Assembly: GCF_003254625.1 (NCBI RefSeq)
Contig: NZ_QJRJ01000069.1
Coordinates: 62,001 to 126,000, forward strand
Direction of reading: 5' to 3'
Origin: Flavobacterium ginsenosidimutans
GTDB taxonomy: Bacteria; Bacteroidota; Bacteroidia; Flavobacteriales; Flavobacteriaceae
DNA: 64,000 nucleotides
Notes under the pieces: generated by a model
What the model was told of the DNA's origin: nothing
Databases searched by the model: none
The model's input: the letters and a program-made list of their open reading frames with translations, nothing else
Position numbers and translations under genes: made by a program
Shown here: positions 1 through 8,738 of the stretch, in pieces
Numbering within the stretch: the stretch's first letter is position 1
Layout: each line of letters begins with the position of its first letter

Positions 1-771
1 TTGCATTTTGCATCACCAGCAAGTCCAATCGATTATTTAAAAATTCCAATTCAGACTTTAAAAGTAGGATCTTTAGGAACGCATAATTTATTGGGATTAG
101 CTCGAGTTAAAAAAGCTAGAATTTTGATTGCTTCGACTTCAGAAGTTTATGGAGATCCATTAGTTCATCCTCAGACTGAAGAATATTACGGAAACGTAAA
201 TACAATTGGTCCGCGTGGAGTTTATGATGAAGCAAAACGTTTTCAGGAATCTATCACAATGGCGTACCATACTTTTCACGGAGTAGAAACTAGAATTGTT
301 CGTATTTTTAATACTTATGGTCCAAGAATGCGATTAAACGACGGACGTGTAATTCCAGCATTTATTGGTCAGGCATTACGTGGAGAAGATCTAACAATTT
401 TTGGAGACGGAATGCAAACGCGTTCTTTCTGTTATGTTGACGACCAAGTTGAAGGTATTTTCAGATTACTGCATTCTGATTATGTGTATCCGGTTAACAT
501 TGGAAATCCAGACGAAATCACGATCAAAGATTTTGCAGAAGAAATTATAAAATTGACAGGAACAAACCAGAAAGTGGTTTATCATCCTTTGCCAATAAAC
601 GATCCTTTGCAGCGTCAGCCTGATACAACAAAAGCAAAAGAATTGTTAGGTTGGGAAGCAAAAGTGAGCCGTGCAGAAGGAATGAAAATTACTTATGATT
701 ATTTCAGATCGTTGTCTCCAGAGGAACTTTCGAAAGAAGAACACAAAGACTTTTCAAGCTATATTAAATAA
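1..771 (+). CDS. UDP-glucuronate decarboxylase-like NAD-dependent epimerase (5' end missing)
   Basis: Short-chain dehydrogenase/epimerase-fold protein that probably converts UDP-glucuronate to UDP-xylose for surface polysaccharide. The frame is open from base 1 and the first visible residues ([11 protein letters not shown]) match the interior of UXS-type proteins, so the NAD-binding Gly-rich start lies left of the window. About 256 C-terminal residues are seen, with a STSEVYG strand near visible residue 45 and the catalytic YxxxK (Y75, K79). The segment NTYGPRM, then [14 protein letters not shown], is typical of decarboxylases of this family. A glycosyltransferase gene follows after 30 bp, fitting a polysaccharide operon. 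A dTDP-glucose dehydratase is less likely, because the sequence fits UXS better. Confidence 0.88.
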   Translation: MHFASPASPIDYLKIPIQTLKVGSLGTHNLLGLARVKKARILIASTSEVYGDPLVHPQTEEYYGNVNTIGPRGVYDEAKRFQESITMAYHTFHGVETRIVRIFNTYGPRMRLNDGRVIPAFIGQALRGEDLTIFGDGMQTRSFCYVDDQVEGIFRLLHSDYVYPVNIGNPDEITIKDFAEEIIKLTGTNQKVVYHPLPINDPLQRQPDTTKAKELLGWEAKVSRAEGMKITYDYFRSLSPEELSKEEHKDFSSYIK

Positions 772-801
772 AAATTCCACTTTTTAAGAAAACAAATTCT
801 A

Positions 802-1569
802 ATGAACGATTTAGTATCTATTTTAACACCAACATTTAATACTGAAAAGTTCATTAGATTAACAATAGAATCTGCTAAAAATCAAACCTATACAAATTGG
901 GAAATGATTTTGATTGATGATGCTTCTACAGATAATACGGTTGCTATAATTGAGGAATTTGTTAAAAAAGACAGCCGAATAAAGCTTTTCAAATTACTAG
1001 AAAATCGCGGAAATGGTTTTGCCAGAAACGCCGCTTTAGAAAAAGCCACAGGAAAATATATCGCCTATTTAGACGCTGATGATTTATGGTTTCCTGAGAA
1101 ATTAGAAAAGCAAATTCAATTTTTAAAAGCAAATAATTTGCACTTTACTTTTAGCTTTTACAATTCTATTGATGAGAACGGAAATGATTTGAATAGAAAA
1201 GTAGAATCACCAAATCCGTTGACTTATAAACAATTGTTTTTCTGCAATTATGTTGGCAATTTGACAGCCATTTATGACGCAGATTATTTTGGGAAAATCA
1301 CTCTAGAGACGTCGCAAAAAAGACAAGATTGGAGAATATGGCTTACAATTTTAAAACAAATTAAAATAGCAAAACCAGTTCCAGAATCTTTAGCTTTTTA
1401 CAGAATTAGAAAAGATTCTGTTTCCTCTTCAAAATTTAAATTGATCAAACATAATTTTGGTGTTTACAGGGAATTTCATGGGTATAATCTTGTTTTTTCT
1501 GTTTTATTGATGATAAGGTTTTTGTTTACTCAATTGATAATCAAACCAAAATATATAAAGAAGATTTAA
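802..1569 (+). CDS. Glycosyltransferase family 2
   Basis: 255-residue GT-A fold glycosyltransferase. The N-terminus reads VSILTPTFN, followed by LIDDASTDNT at about residues 37-46 and the nucleotide-sugar/metal-binding DADD at about 91-94, all hallmarks of family 2. The C-terminal 40 residues are hydrophobic and basic and may lie on the membrane. It probably transfers one sugar during surface polysaccharide or lipid-linked glycan assembly at the inner face of the inner membrane. The preceding nucleotide-sugar gene supports this. Donor and acceptor cannot be read from sequence. It ends in front of a hairpin (1578-1598) shared with the convergent ORF6N gene. Confidence 0.9.
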   Translation: MNDLVSILTPTFNTEKFIRLTIESAKNQTYTNWEMILIDDASTDNTVAIIEEFVKKDSRIKLFKLLENRGNGFARNAALEKATGKYIAYLDADDLWFPEKLEKQIQFLKANNLHFTFSFYNSIDENGNDLNRKVESPNPLTYKQLFFCNYVGNLTAIYDADYFGKITLETSQKRQDWRIWLTILKQIKIAKPVPESLAFYRIRKDSVSSSKFKLIKHNFGVYREFHGYNLVFSVLLMIRFLFTQLIIKPKYIKKI

Positions 1570-1577
1570 AATCCTTC

Positions 1578-1598
1578 AAGGTCGCAATTTGCGACCTT
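1578..1598. terminator. Palindromic hairpin between convergent genes
   Basis: Nine-base arms (AAGGTCGCA and TGCGACCTT) flank a 3-base centre ATT, between the stops of the glycosyltransferase and the ORF6N gene. It could end transcription from both sides, although the T-run after it is weak. The same core, AAGGTC-N-CA-ATT-TG-N-GACCTT, occurs again inside the ORF6N coding sequence at 1906-1938, which suggests it is more than a terminator. Confidence 0.5.
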
Positions 1599-1604
1599 AG
1601 ATAA

Positions 1605-2135
1605 TTATTTTTTATATCCAATTTTCACTCTTTCAGATTCATTTTCTTTCTTTTCAGTTAATTCATCTAAATAAGAAAATACCAATTCAATATTCTTATC
1701 ATGATTCTCTAACTTCTTCTGAATCTGTAAAATATCAACTTTTATTTCTGTTGTATCGAGAAGCATTTGTCTCACTTTTGTGAAAATACGCATGATTTGA
1801 ATATTGGTTTGAATGGCTTTGTCGCTTTTTAAGATACTTGAAAGCATTAAAATGCCATGTTCTGTAAAAACAAAAGGCAGATATTTTTGATATTTACCTC
1901 TTCCTTTCTCTAAGGTCACAATTTGTGACCTTAGAGAATCATATTCTATTTTAGTAAGTTCAAACATAAAATCTTCCGGAAATCGGGATAAATTTCTTTT
2001 AACAGATTGTTTTAGAACTTTAGTTTCTATTTCATAAAGCATCGCCAAATCACGATCAAGCATCACTTTTTGACCACGGATAAAATATATTTTATTAGAA
2101 ATTGTTTCTTCAGAAAGTAAAGATTGATCTTCCAT
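1605..2135 (-). CDS. ORF6N-domain DNA-binding protein
   Basis: 176 residues. The N-terminal two thirds carry the ORF6N/KilA-N-like pattern: an IRGQKVMLDRDLAMLYE segment near residues 19-35, then KRNLSRFPEDFMFELT and YLPFVFTEHGILMLSSIL. The remainder is a charged, coiled-coil-prone tail. ORF6N proteins are found in phages and scattered through Bacteroidota chromosomes and are thought to bind DNA; no precise role is established. It stands alone between polysaccharide genes. Its coding sequence contains a perfect 15-bp-arm palindrome (1906-1938) that resembles the hairpin just past its stop. The start is the ATG after the A/T-rich stretch ending at 2136. Confidence 0.85.
   Translation of the reverse strand: MEDQSLLSEETISNKIYFIRGQKVMLDRDLAMLYEIETKVLKQSVKRNLSRFPEDFMFELTKIEYDSLRSQIVTLEKGRGKYQKYLPFVFTEHGILMLSSILKSDKAIQTNIQIMRIFTKVRQMLLDTTEIKVDILQIQKKLENHDKNIELVFSYLDELTEKKENESERVKIGYKK
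1906..1938. repeat. Perfect palindrome inside the ORF6N coding sequence
   Basis: Two 15-base arms (TTCTCTAAGGTCACA and its exact complement) flank a central ATT. The segment encodes the SQIVTLE part of the ORF6N protein, so the palindrome is translated. Its core matches the hairpin at 1578-1598 except for one compensated base pair. Confidence 0.85.
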
Positions 2136-2177
2136 AAATTTTTAATTAAAAAAACAAATGTAAGATTTTATTTATAT

Positions 2178-3488
2178 TTACAAATAAGATTTAAACTGCT
2201 TTAGTTTCCCGCGATTGGTTCTTGCTAAAACAGTTTTTCTGGTGAAAGTGAAGATTAGATTTGGCTCGAGATACAAATCAATTGCTTCTTTTATTTTTTG
2301 AATTTGTTCTGAAACTAATTCATTTTCAGAAATATATTCAATTTCAAAAGTATCTAATTTAGTTTGTTTGATAATGAATTCTTTTACGTTTCCATCATCT
2401 TCAATGATGCTTTTGGTTACATAATAAAATGTCAAACCTGGAGATTTTTTACCACTTGGCAAAACAGCAACATCATTGGTTCTTCCAATTAATTTTTTAA
2501 GAATTGGTTTTTGAGGTGTACTTTTTTCATCCAAAATTCCAATATCGCCAATTTCATATCGAATGAAAGGATTTGCTTTGTTGAACAAAGATGTAATCAC
2601 AATTTTTCCTTCCGTTCCATGTGGAACAGGATTATTGTTTTCATCTAAAATTTCCACAAAAAGAGTTTCAGCATTTACCTGCCATTCGCCTTTAGGATTT
2701 TCAAAAGCAATTAAATCTAATTCAGAAGCACCATATTCATTGATAATCGGAATTCCGAATTGTTTTTCTAAAAGTTTTTTATCCGATTCAAAAAGCATTT
2801 CGGAAGTGACAAAACAAGCTTTTAAAGTTGGACAAATGTCTTTTAAAACAATATTTTTCTTTTCTAAATATTTGGCAAATAATACAATAGAACTGGTATA
2901 ACCGTTAATATAATCGAATTTTTTGGTTCTGAATTTTTTTAGGAATTTCTCTAAAATAGCATCAGACAAATCAAAAACAGGAAAACGAAAACGTCCGCTC
3001 AAAAAATCCTTAAAGCGCTCTTTTTGATATCCAATAAAATCCATTGGAATTCCATAAAAACGTGCCTGATACGAATGGTTAAAATCAATGCCAAACCAGC
3101 CAAAACGCATAATGTTGGAAGCCCAAGTTAAAGCGTGCGAATACTTGTCTTTTGCAAAAACAAAAGGAGTTCCGCTGGATCCAGATGTTTTGTTGAGGTA
3201 AACCGTTTTTTTAGAATAACCTTTTGAAAGTCTTTCTTCCAGAGGTTTCTGCAAATTTTGCTTATTTAAAATTGGAAGTTCTTCCCAACTTTTAGCAGTT
3301 GAATTTCCAGCTAATTGGCTATAAAAAGGATTATTTTCCAAATGAAAATCGACAATTTCTTTTTTCTTCTTTTCAAGAAAAAGAACATATTCTTGTTCAG
3401 ATAAATTGACAATTTTTTGCAATTCGGCTTTAGCTTCCTTTATCGGAAAACCATTTAAACGAAGCGTAATGTCAAATAGAGAAATCAT
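2178..3488 (-). CDS. CapK-like / phenylacetate-CoA ligase family protein
   Basis: 436-residue member of the adenylate-forming superfamily, of the CapK/PaaK branch common in capsule loci. The ATP-binding loop TSGSSGTP is at residues 101-108. An INEYGASE motif sits around residue 250 and the RYEIGDIG segment near 310. Such proteins activate a carboxylate as acyl-adenylate. In polysaccharide regions they are annotated as CapK-type proteins, but their substrates are mostly unknown. Next to a nucleotide-sugar enzyme and a glycosyltransferase, a role in decorating surface sugar is reasonable but unproved. Start ATG at 3488, with purD divergent beyond it. Confidence 0.82.
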   Translation of the reverse strand: MISLFDITLRLNGFPIKEAKAELQKIVNLSEQEYVLFLEKKKKEIVDFHLENNPFYSQLAGNSTAKSWEELPILNKQNLQKPLEERLSKGYSKKTVYLNKTSGSSGTPFVFAKDKYSHALTWASNIMRFGWFGIDFNHSYQARFYGIPMDFIGYQKERFKDFLSGRFRFPVFDLSDAILEKFLKKFRTKKFDYINGYTSSIVLFAKYLEKKNIVLKDICPTLKACFVTSEMLFESDKKLLEKQFGIPIINEYGASELDLIAFENPKGEWQVNAETLFVEILDENNNPVPHGTEGKIVITSLFNKANPFIRYEIGDIGILDEKSTPQKPILKKLIGRTNDVAVLPSGKKSPGLTFYYVTKSIIEDDGNVKEFIIKQTKLDTFEIEYISENELVSEQIQKIKEAIDLYLEPNLIFTFTRKTVLARTNRGKLKQFKSYL

Positions 3489-3588
3489 TTGGGACTAATT
3501 TTTCGTCAAAAGTAATATTATCCAGTTACTAACATGGAAGAATGAGCAACTTTTTAAGATTAAATTATTTTTTAAGTTCAAAAGCAAT

Positions 3589-3596
3589 TATTTTTG
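3589..3596 (+). promoter_or_regulatory. -7 promoter box upstream of purD
   Basis: TATTTTTG matches the Bacteroidota sigma-ABfM -7 consensus TAnnTTTG, 25 bp before the purD ATG. A clear TTG at -33 was not found. Confidence 0.55.
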
Positions 3597-3621
3597 CACC
3601 ACAACTAAAATACAACAACAC

Positions 3622-4896
3622 ATGACAATTTTATTATTGGGATCAGGCGGAAGAGAGCATGCATTTGCGTGGAAAATGGTTCAAAGTCCACTTTGCGAAA
3701 AACTTTTTGTAGTACCTGGAAATGCGGGAACTGCTGCAATTGCTGAAAACGTTGCAATTTCTGCAACCGATTTTGAAGCAGTAAAAGCATTAGTGCTAAA
3801 AGAAAATATAAGTTTAGTAGTCGTAGGACCTGAAGATCCTTTAGTAAAAGGTGTGTACGATTATTTTAAAAACGACGAAAGTTTAAAACATATTCCGGTT
3901 ATTGGACCATCAAAAGTTGGAGCTCAATTAGAAGGAAGTAAAGAATTTGCAAAAGAATTCTTGATGAAACATAACATTCCCACTGCAGCTTACGACAGTT
4001 TTACTGCCGAAACAGTTGAAGAAGGATGTAAATTTCTGGAAACTTTACAGCCACCTTACGTTTTAAAAGCAGACGGATTGGCAGCTGGAAAAGGAGTTTT
4101 GATTATTCAAGATCTTGAAGAAGCAAAAACTGAATTAAGAAATATGTTGGTTCATGCCAAATTTGGAACAGCGAGTTCAAAAGTTGTTATTGAAGAATTT
4201 TTGGATGGAATCGAATTAAGCTGTTTTGTTTTAACGGATGGAAAAAACTATAAAATTCTTCCAACAGCAAAAGATTACAAACGAATTGGAGAAGGAGATA
4301 CAGGTTTAAACACAGGTGGAATGGGAGCAGTTTCTCCAGTTCCTTACGTAGATTCAGTTTTAATGGAAAAAATTGAAACTCGTATTGTAAAACCAACAAT
4401 CGAAGGTTTCCAAAAAGATGGAATTGAATATAAAGGATTTGTTTTCATTGGTTTGATCAATGTTAAAAATGAACCAATCGTTATTGAGTACAACGTAAGA
4501 ATGGGAGATCCTGAAACTGAAGTTGTGGTTCCTAGATTGAAATCAGATTTAGTAGAATTGTTCTTGTCTGTTGCAGATCAGAAATTAGGAGATTTCAATT
4601 TAGAAATTGATCCAAGAAGCGCTACAACTGTTATGGTGGTTTCTGGTGGATATCCGGAAGATTTCGAAAAAGGAAAAGTAATTTCGGGATTAGAAAATGT
4701 TACAGATTCTATAGTTTTTCATGCAGGAACAAAATTAGATAACGGAAATGTCGTTACTAATGGAGGACGTGTAATTGCTGTAACTTCTTATGGAGATAAT
4801 TTCCAAGAGGCCATAAAAAAATCTTACCAAAACATAGATAAACTAAGCTTTGATAAGATGTATTTTAGAAAAGATATCGGCTTTGATTTAATTTAA
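3622..4896 (+). CDS. purD: Phosphoribosylamine-glycine ligase
   Basis: 424 residues, the usual length for GAR synthetase, which joins glycine to 5-phosphoribosylamine using ATP in step two of purine synthesis in the cytoplasm. The N-terminus is the family start LLLGSGGREHAFAWK. The ATP-grasp region contains VLKADGLAAGKGV at about 147-159, the LNTGGMGAVSP signature near 230, and the metal-binding NVRMGDPETE near 290. The gene is monocistronic: a -7 box lies upstream, and a hairpin shared with the convergent small membrane gene follows the stop. Confidence 0.97.
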   Translation: MTILLLGSGGREHAFAWKMVQSPLCEKLFVVPGNAGTAAIAENVAISATDFEAVKALVLKENISLVVVGPEDPLVKGVYDYFKNDESLKHIPVIGPSKVGAQLEGSKEFAKEFLMKHNIPTAAYDSFTAETVEEGCKFLETLQPPYVLKADGLAAGKGVLIIQDLEEAKTELRNMLVHAKFGTASSKVVIEEFLDGIELSCFVLTDGKNYKILPTAKDYKRIGEGDTGLNTGGMGAVSPVPYVDSVLMEKIETRIVKPTIEGFQKDGIEYKGFVFIGLINVKNEPIVIEYNVRMGDPETEVVVPRLKSDLVELFLSVADQKLGDFNLEIDPRSATTVMVVSGGYPEDFEKGKVISGLENVTDSIVFHAGTKLDNGNVVTNGGRVIAVTSYGDNFQEAIKKSYQNIDKLSFDKMYFRKDIGFDLI

Positions 4897-4909
4897 AAAA
4901 TAAATTTGA

Positions 4910-4940
4910 CCAACCCTTTTAATTAAGGGTTTGGTTTTTA
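4910..4940. terminator. Bidirectional hairpin terminator between purD and a small membrane gene
   Basis: CCAACCCTT pairs with AAGGGTTTGG with one bulged T around an A/T loop, followed by TTTTTATTTT on the plus strand. It lies in the 41 bp between convergent stops. Confidence 0.65.
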
Positions 4941-5168
4941 TTTTAAAAATGAATGAGCTGTTGTATCTTGGTTTTCTGTTCCAGCGTCATCAAAAATACG
5001 TAATTGTTTAATCCAATAAACGATTGCGCATGCACAGATGATCATGAAAATCCAGTTAATAGTGTTTGCACCAAACCATGTAATTAATTCCAAACGACGT
5101 AAAAAGTCAAGAGGAGCAAACAAAATGTTAACGAATAGGTATTGAATTCCTTCGAAAAAAGCTGTCAT
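4938..5168 (-). CDS. Small membrane protein (DUF6341-like)
   Basis: 76 residues. One strong transmembrane helix spans about residues 35-53 (NTINWIFMIICACAIVYWI). It follows an amphipathic N-terminus rich in aromatic residues and precedes a polar tail. From memory this matches the small flavobacterial family DUF6341, found beside the DUF6427/upp genes, as here. Function unknown. The start ATG is at 5168, with the DUF6427-like gene divergent. The short length, good reading frame and conserved setting argue that it is real. Confidence 0.75.
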   Translation of the reverse strand: MTAFFEGIQYLFVNILFAPLDFLRRLELITWFGANTINWIFMIICACAIVYWIKQLRIFDDAGTENQDTTAHSFLK

Positions 5169-5274
5169 AATTTTAAAAATTATATGTTATTTATTGTTGT
5201 GTAATGCCTTGAAGATAAAATTCGGCGAACCAAATCTTTTTTCAACTTGTTAGGTTTTTCCTTTTAAACAAGTA

Positions 5275-5282
5275 GTATCTTT
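5275..5282 (+). promoter_or_regulatory. Possible -7 box for the DUF6427-like gene
   Basis: TATCTTTA differs from the TAnnTTTG consensus only in the last base, 27 bp before the ATG at 5310. Weak on its own. Confidence 0.35.
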
Positions 5283-5309
5283 ACAATCACAAAAGTATAA
5301 AATATCCTT

Positions 5310-6239
5310 ATGATAACAAGTGTTTTTAAAAAATCTACGCCATTAAATTATTCGTTGGTTGTAATTTTGATACTGGTTTTCTTTTTTATGTTCCAAATTA
5401 AAGACCCAGCTTGGGTTAGTTCCTATTTTTTGGCGTTCCAAAAAGTGAGCTTATTATGCTTTATTTTGGCTTCTTTTTTTATGATTAATTTTATTGTAAA
5501 AAAGAACGGACTCAGTAAAGACAATGGTTACGCGATACTTTTCTACTTATTATTTGTTTTATTTTTCCCAACGATATTTAACAACACAAATGTTATTTAT
5601 GCCAATTTCTTTATTTTATTGGCTCTTCGAAGATTAATTTCGCTACAATCTCTTAAATCATCGAAAGAAAAAATATTTGATGCATCATTTTGGATTTTTG
5701 TAGCTTCTTTATTTCAATTTTGGAGCGTGCTGTTCTTAATATTGGTTTTTATATCCATTATTTTTCACGTTTCGAGAGATTATAGAAACTGGGTTTTGCC
5801 ATTTATTGCACTTTTAGCAGTGGCAATTTTGTTTTATATGACATCTCTAATTTTAAAAATTGATGCCATAGCTTTTTTTCAGGAAAGAGCTGTAGTCGAT
5901 TTTAAAATAGATTACTTTAAGAACAATTATGAAAATGCAGCGCTTTCAATATACACCGCTGTAGCTTTGTTTTTTGTTACTTCAATGTTAATGACATTAT
6001 CAAACAGACCACAAATAGTACATTCTTCATACAAGAAAATTGTGGCCTGCTTTTTTATTGCAGCTTTTGTTTACATCGTTTCGCCAGATAAAAGCAACGA
6101 TTTGTTATTGTTCAGTATTGCGCCTTTAACAGTTATGGCAACAAGCCATGTTGAATATATGCAGCAAAAACTAAACAACGAAATTGTTTATTATACCTTG
6201 ATAGTCTGTAGTTTAATTCTGTTTTTCTCTCAGTTATAA
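5310..6239 (+). CDS. Polytopic membrane protein (DUF6427-like)
   Basis: 309 residues, with about eight to ten hydrophobic helices spread over the whole length and short basic loops. It resembles, from memory, the flavobacterial family DUF6427. No catalytic motif was seen. Its stop overlaps the stop of the convergent upp gene by 6 bp, and the DUF6341-like gene is divergent upstream. This three-gene setting recurs in Flavobacteriaceae. The context hints at a membrane function connected to nucleobase salvage or cell-envelope assembly, but nothing in the sequence proves it. Confidence 0.75.
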   Translation: MITSVFKKSTPLNYSLVVILILVFFFMFQIKDPAWVSSYFLAFQKVSLLCFILASFFMINFIVKKNGLSKDNGYAILFYLLFVLFFPTIFNNTNVIYANFFILLALRRLISLQSLKSSKEKIFDASFWIFVASLFQFWSVLFLILVFISIIFHVSRDYRNWVLPFIALLAVAILFYMTSLILKIDAIAFFQERAVVDFKIDYFKNNYENAALSIYTAVALFFVTSMLMTLSNRPQIVHSSYKKIVACFFIAAFVYIVSPDKSNDLLLFSIAPLTVMATSHVEYMQQKLNNEIVYYTLIVCSLILFFSQL

Positions 6240-6887
6240 TTTACTTCCGTAAGCAAGATCACCAGCGTCACCAAGTCCTGGAACAATGTAGTTTTTCTCA
6301 TTTAGTTTTTCATCTAAAGACGCAACCCATAAGTGACAGTTTTCAGGAAGATTTTTTTCTAGATGAGCAATGCCTTCAGGAGCAGCAATAACGACTACAA
6401 TATGAAATTCTGTGGGAGAAGCATTCTCAATTAATCTTTTATGAACAGCTACAATAGATTGTCCGGTAGCTAGCATTGGATCTAGGAGTAGAACGGTTTT
6501 ATTATTTAAGTTTGAAATTGCCTGATATTCAACTAAGATTTCAAACTCATCATCATTATTAGGATGATGTCTGCAGGCAGAAACAAAACTGTTTTCGGCA
6601 TGATCGAAATAATTTAAAAATCCGTTATGAAGTGGCAATCCAGCTCTTAGAATTGGACATAAAACCAAATCGGTTTCGATTTCTGTTGTTTTTTTGATTC
6701 CAAGCGGTGTCTGGATTTCAACTTCTTTATAAGGCAAAATTTTACTTAATTCATAAGCCATAATTTCGCCAATGCGTTCAATATTTCTACGAAAACGCAT
6801 ACTGTCGTTTTGAACATTTACATTTCGGATTTGACCCAAAAAATGATTTAATACACTGTTGTTCTCGGATATATAGTGGATTTTCAT
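6234..6887 (-). CDS. upp: Uracil phosphoribosyltransferase
   Basis: 217 residues. It converts uracil and PRPP to UMP in pyrimidine salvage, in the cytoplasm. The PRPP-binding loop is LLLDPMLATGQS at about residues 133-144, and the C-terminal uracil-binding segment reads YIVPGLGDAGDLAYGS. An LCPILRAGLP stretch near 75-85 is also typical. The gene converges on the DUF6427-like gene with overlapping stops. The ATG at 6887 gives the standard length. Confidence 0.96.
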   Translation of the reverse strand: MKIHYISENNSVLNHFLGQIRNVNVQNDSMRFRRNIERIGEIMAYELSKILPYKEVEIQTPLGIKKTTEIETDLVLCPILRAGLPLHNGFLNYFDHAENSFVSACRHHPNNDDEFEILVEYQAISNLNNKTVLLLDPMLATGQSIVAVHKRLIENASPTEFHIVVVIAAPEGIAHLEKNLPENCHLWVASLDEKLNEKNYIVPGLGDAGDLAYGSKL

Positions 6888-6969
6888 AAGATTTTTTTAG
6901 AAGATCAATTGTATTTTAAGAATAATTGAAAAATTAATGTTTTTTTTCAAACTATAAAAGTATAAAAAG

Positions 6970-6977
6970 TATCTTTG
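6970..6977 (+). promoter_or_regulatory. -7 promoter box of the DUF4254 gene
   Basis: TATCTTTG is an exact match to TAnnTTTG, 20 bp before the ATG at 6998. Confidence 0.55.
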
Positions 6978-6997
6978 TTTCATAAAAAATAAAAAAC

Positions 6998-7603
6998 ATG
7001 TTTTCAAAATTAGCTTATTCTGTTTTCGAGCAGAGCATCAAAGATTATCATCAGTTTGATAATGTAGATCAGCCGATTAATAATCCTTATCCAAAAGATA
7101 AGTTCGAGCATTTGTTATATCTAAAAAATTGGATTGACACCGTTCAATGGCATTTTGAAGATATTATTCGTGATCCGCAGATTGATCCAGTAGCGGCATT
7201 GACTTTAAAAAGAAGAATTGACGCATCAAATCAGGAACGTACTGATATGGTGGAATATATTGATAGTTACTTTTTACAAAAATATAGCAGTGTAAAAGTA
7301 AAAGATGGAGCAAAAATTAATTCTGAAAGTCCAGCTTGGGCTTTTGACAGATTGTCAATTTTGGCTTTAAAAATTTATCACATGCATGAAGAAGCTACTC
7401 GTGCAGAGGCTTCTCAAGAGCACAGAGATAAATGTCAGGAAAAATTAAATATACTTTTAGAGCAAAGAACAGATTTATCTACAGCAATTGAAGAATTATT
7501 GACAGATATTGAAAATGGTGATAAATTCATGAAAGTGTACAAACAAATGAAAATGTACAACGACGATGAATTGAATCCTGTTTTATATCAAAATAAAAAA
7601 TAA
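6998..7603 (+). CDS. DUF4254 family protein
   Basis: 201-residue all-helical, soluble protein resembling the Bacteroidota family DUF4254: an NPYPKDKFEHLLYLKNWIDTVQWH-type N-terminus, then a DIIRDPQIDP segment and a charged helical C-terminus. The family has no proven activity. It commonly precedes a family 9 glycosyltransferase, as here, where only 5 bp separate the two genes. That pairing suggests a part in lipopolysaccharide core assembly. It has its own -7 box and probably leads a two-gene operon. Confidence 0.85.
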   Translation: MFSKLAYSVFEQSIKDYHQFDNVDQPINNPYPKDKFEHLLYLKNWIDTVQWHFEDIIRDPQIDPVAALTLKRRIDASNQERTDMVEYIDSYFLQKYSSVKVKDGAKINSESPAWAFDRLSILALKIYHMHEEATRAEASQEHRDKCQEKLNILLEQRTDLSTAIEELLTDIENGDKFMKVYKQMKMYNDDELNPVLYQNKK

Positions 7604-7608
7604 ATAAT

Positions 7609-8658
7609 TTGGCAGACTTGTCTAGCAAAATTAAGCATATAGCCGTCATGAGACTATCCGCAATGGGAGATGTCGCCATGACGGTTCCTGTTTTACGAGC
7701 TTTTGTAAAACAATATCCAACGGTAAAATTGACCGTTATTTCTCGTCCATTTTTTAAACCTTTCTTTGAAGGAATTCCGAATTTGGAATTTTTTGCTTTT
7801 GATGAAAAAGAAAGGCATAAAGGATTTCTTGGACTTTTACGTTTATTTCAAGATGTAAAAAAACTGAAAATAGATGCCTTTGCAGATCTTCATAACGTTT
7901 TGAGATCTAAGGTTGTGAGTTTACTTTTCGCTTTAAGCGGAAAAAAAAGAGCAACAGTTGATAAAGGAAGAGAAGGAAAAAAAGAACTAACCCGTGCTGA
8001 AAATAAGATTTTCAAACAATTGCCAACAATGTTTGAAAGACACGCAAAAGTATTTGAAGAACTTGGTTTTCCTGTAGATTTATCTCATCCTGAATTTCCT
8101 AAAAAAGCGATTTTAAGTGCAGAAATTACCGATTTAATTGGAGAGAATTATCAAAAATTAATTGGAATTGCGCCTTTTGCCCAATACGATTCAAAAGTTT
8201 ATCCTTTAGATTTAATGAAAGATGTGATTGAAAAATTGGCCGAAAATAAAGATCAAACTATTTTGCTTTTTGGTGGCGGAAAGAAAGAAATTGATATTTT
8301 AAATTCGCTTTCAGAACCTTTTAAAAATGTAATAAATGTTGCTGGAAAAATTAAATTTCAGCAAGAATTAAAATTGATAAGCAATCTAGACGTAATGCTT
8401 TCTATGGATTCTGGAAATGCTCATATTGCAGCAATGTTGGGAGTAAAAGTTGTTACGCTTTGGGGCGCAACCCATCCATACGCTGGATTTTTGCCATTCA
8501 ATCAAAGTTTAGAAAACGCACTGACTTCAGACCGAAATCAATATCCAAAATTACCAACTTCGGTTTATGGAAATAAAATGGTTGAAGGTTATGAAGATGC
8601 GATGAAAACGATTTTACCACAACAGGTTGTTGAAAAAGTTGTAGAGCAGCTTTCATAA
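7609..8658 (+). CDS. Glycosyltransferase family 9 (LPS heptosyltransferase-like)
   Basis: 349 residues with the GT9 arrangement: an N-terminal VMRLSAMGDVAMTVPVLRAF acceptor-domain start and a C-terminal MLSMDSGNAHIAAMLGVKVVTLWGATHP donor-binding signature. These cytoplasmic or peripheral enzymes add heptose or a similar sugar to the lipopolysaccharide inner core. The drawn start is TTG at 7609, 5 bp after the DUF4254 stop. An in-frame ATG at 7648 would begin just before MRLSAMGD and is a plausible alternative start. The inverted repeat at 8739-8791 follows. Confidence 0.88.
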   Translation: MADLSSKIKHIAVMRLSAMGDVAMTVPVLRAFVKQYPTVKLTVISRPFFKPFFEGIPNLEFFAFDEKERHKGFLGLLRLFQDVKKLKIDAFADLHNVLRSKVVSLLFALSGKKRATVDKGREGKKELTRAENKIFKQLPTMFERHAKVFEELGFPVDLSHPEFPKKAILSAEITDLIGENYQKLIGIAPFAQYDSKVYPLDLMKDVIEKLAENKDQTILLFGGGKKEIDILNSLSEPFKNVINVAGKIKFQQELKLISNLDVMLSMDSGNAHIAAMLGVKVVTLWGATHPYAGFLPFNQSLENALTSDRNQYPKLPTSVYGNKMVEGYEDAMKTILPQQVVEKVVEQLS

Positions 8659-8738
8659 AAGATTAAAAAATAGCGTTTTTTTGTTATAAGCTTCGGAGAA
8701 GCGAAATATTTATACAAAAGAATCACGTCTACAATATT

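Noticed and set aside
2563-2901. Plus-strand frame of 112 residues
   Set aside because: Lies wholly antisense to the CapK-like gene; no promoter box and no recognisable domain.
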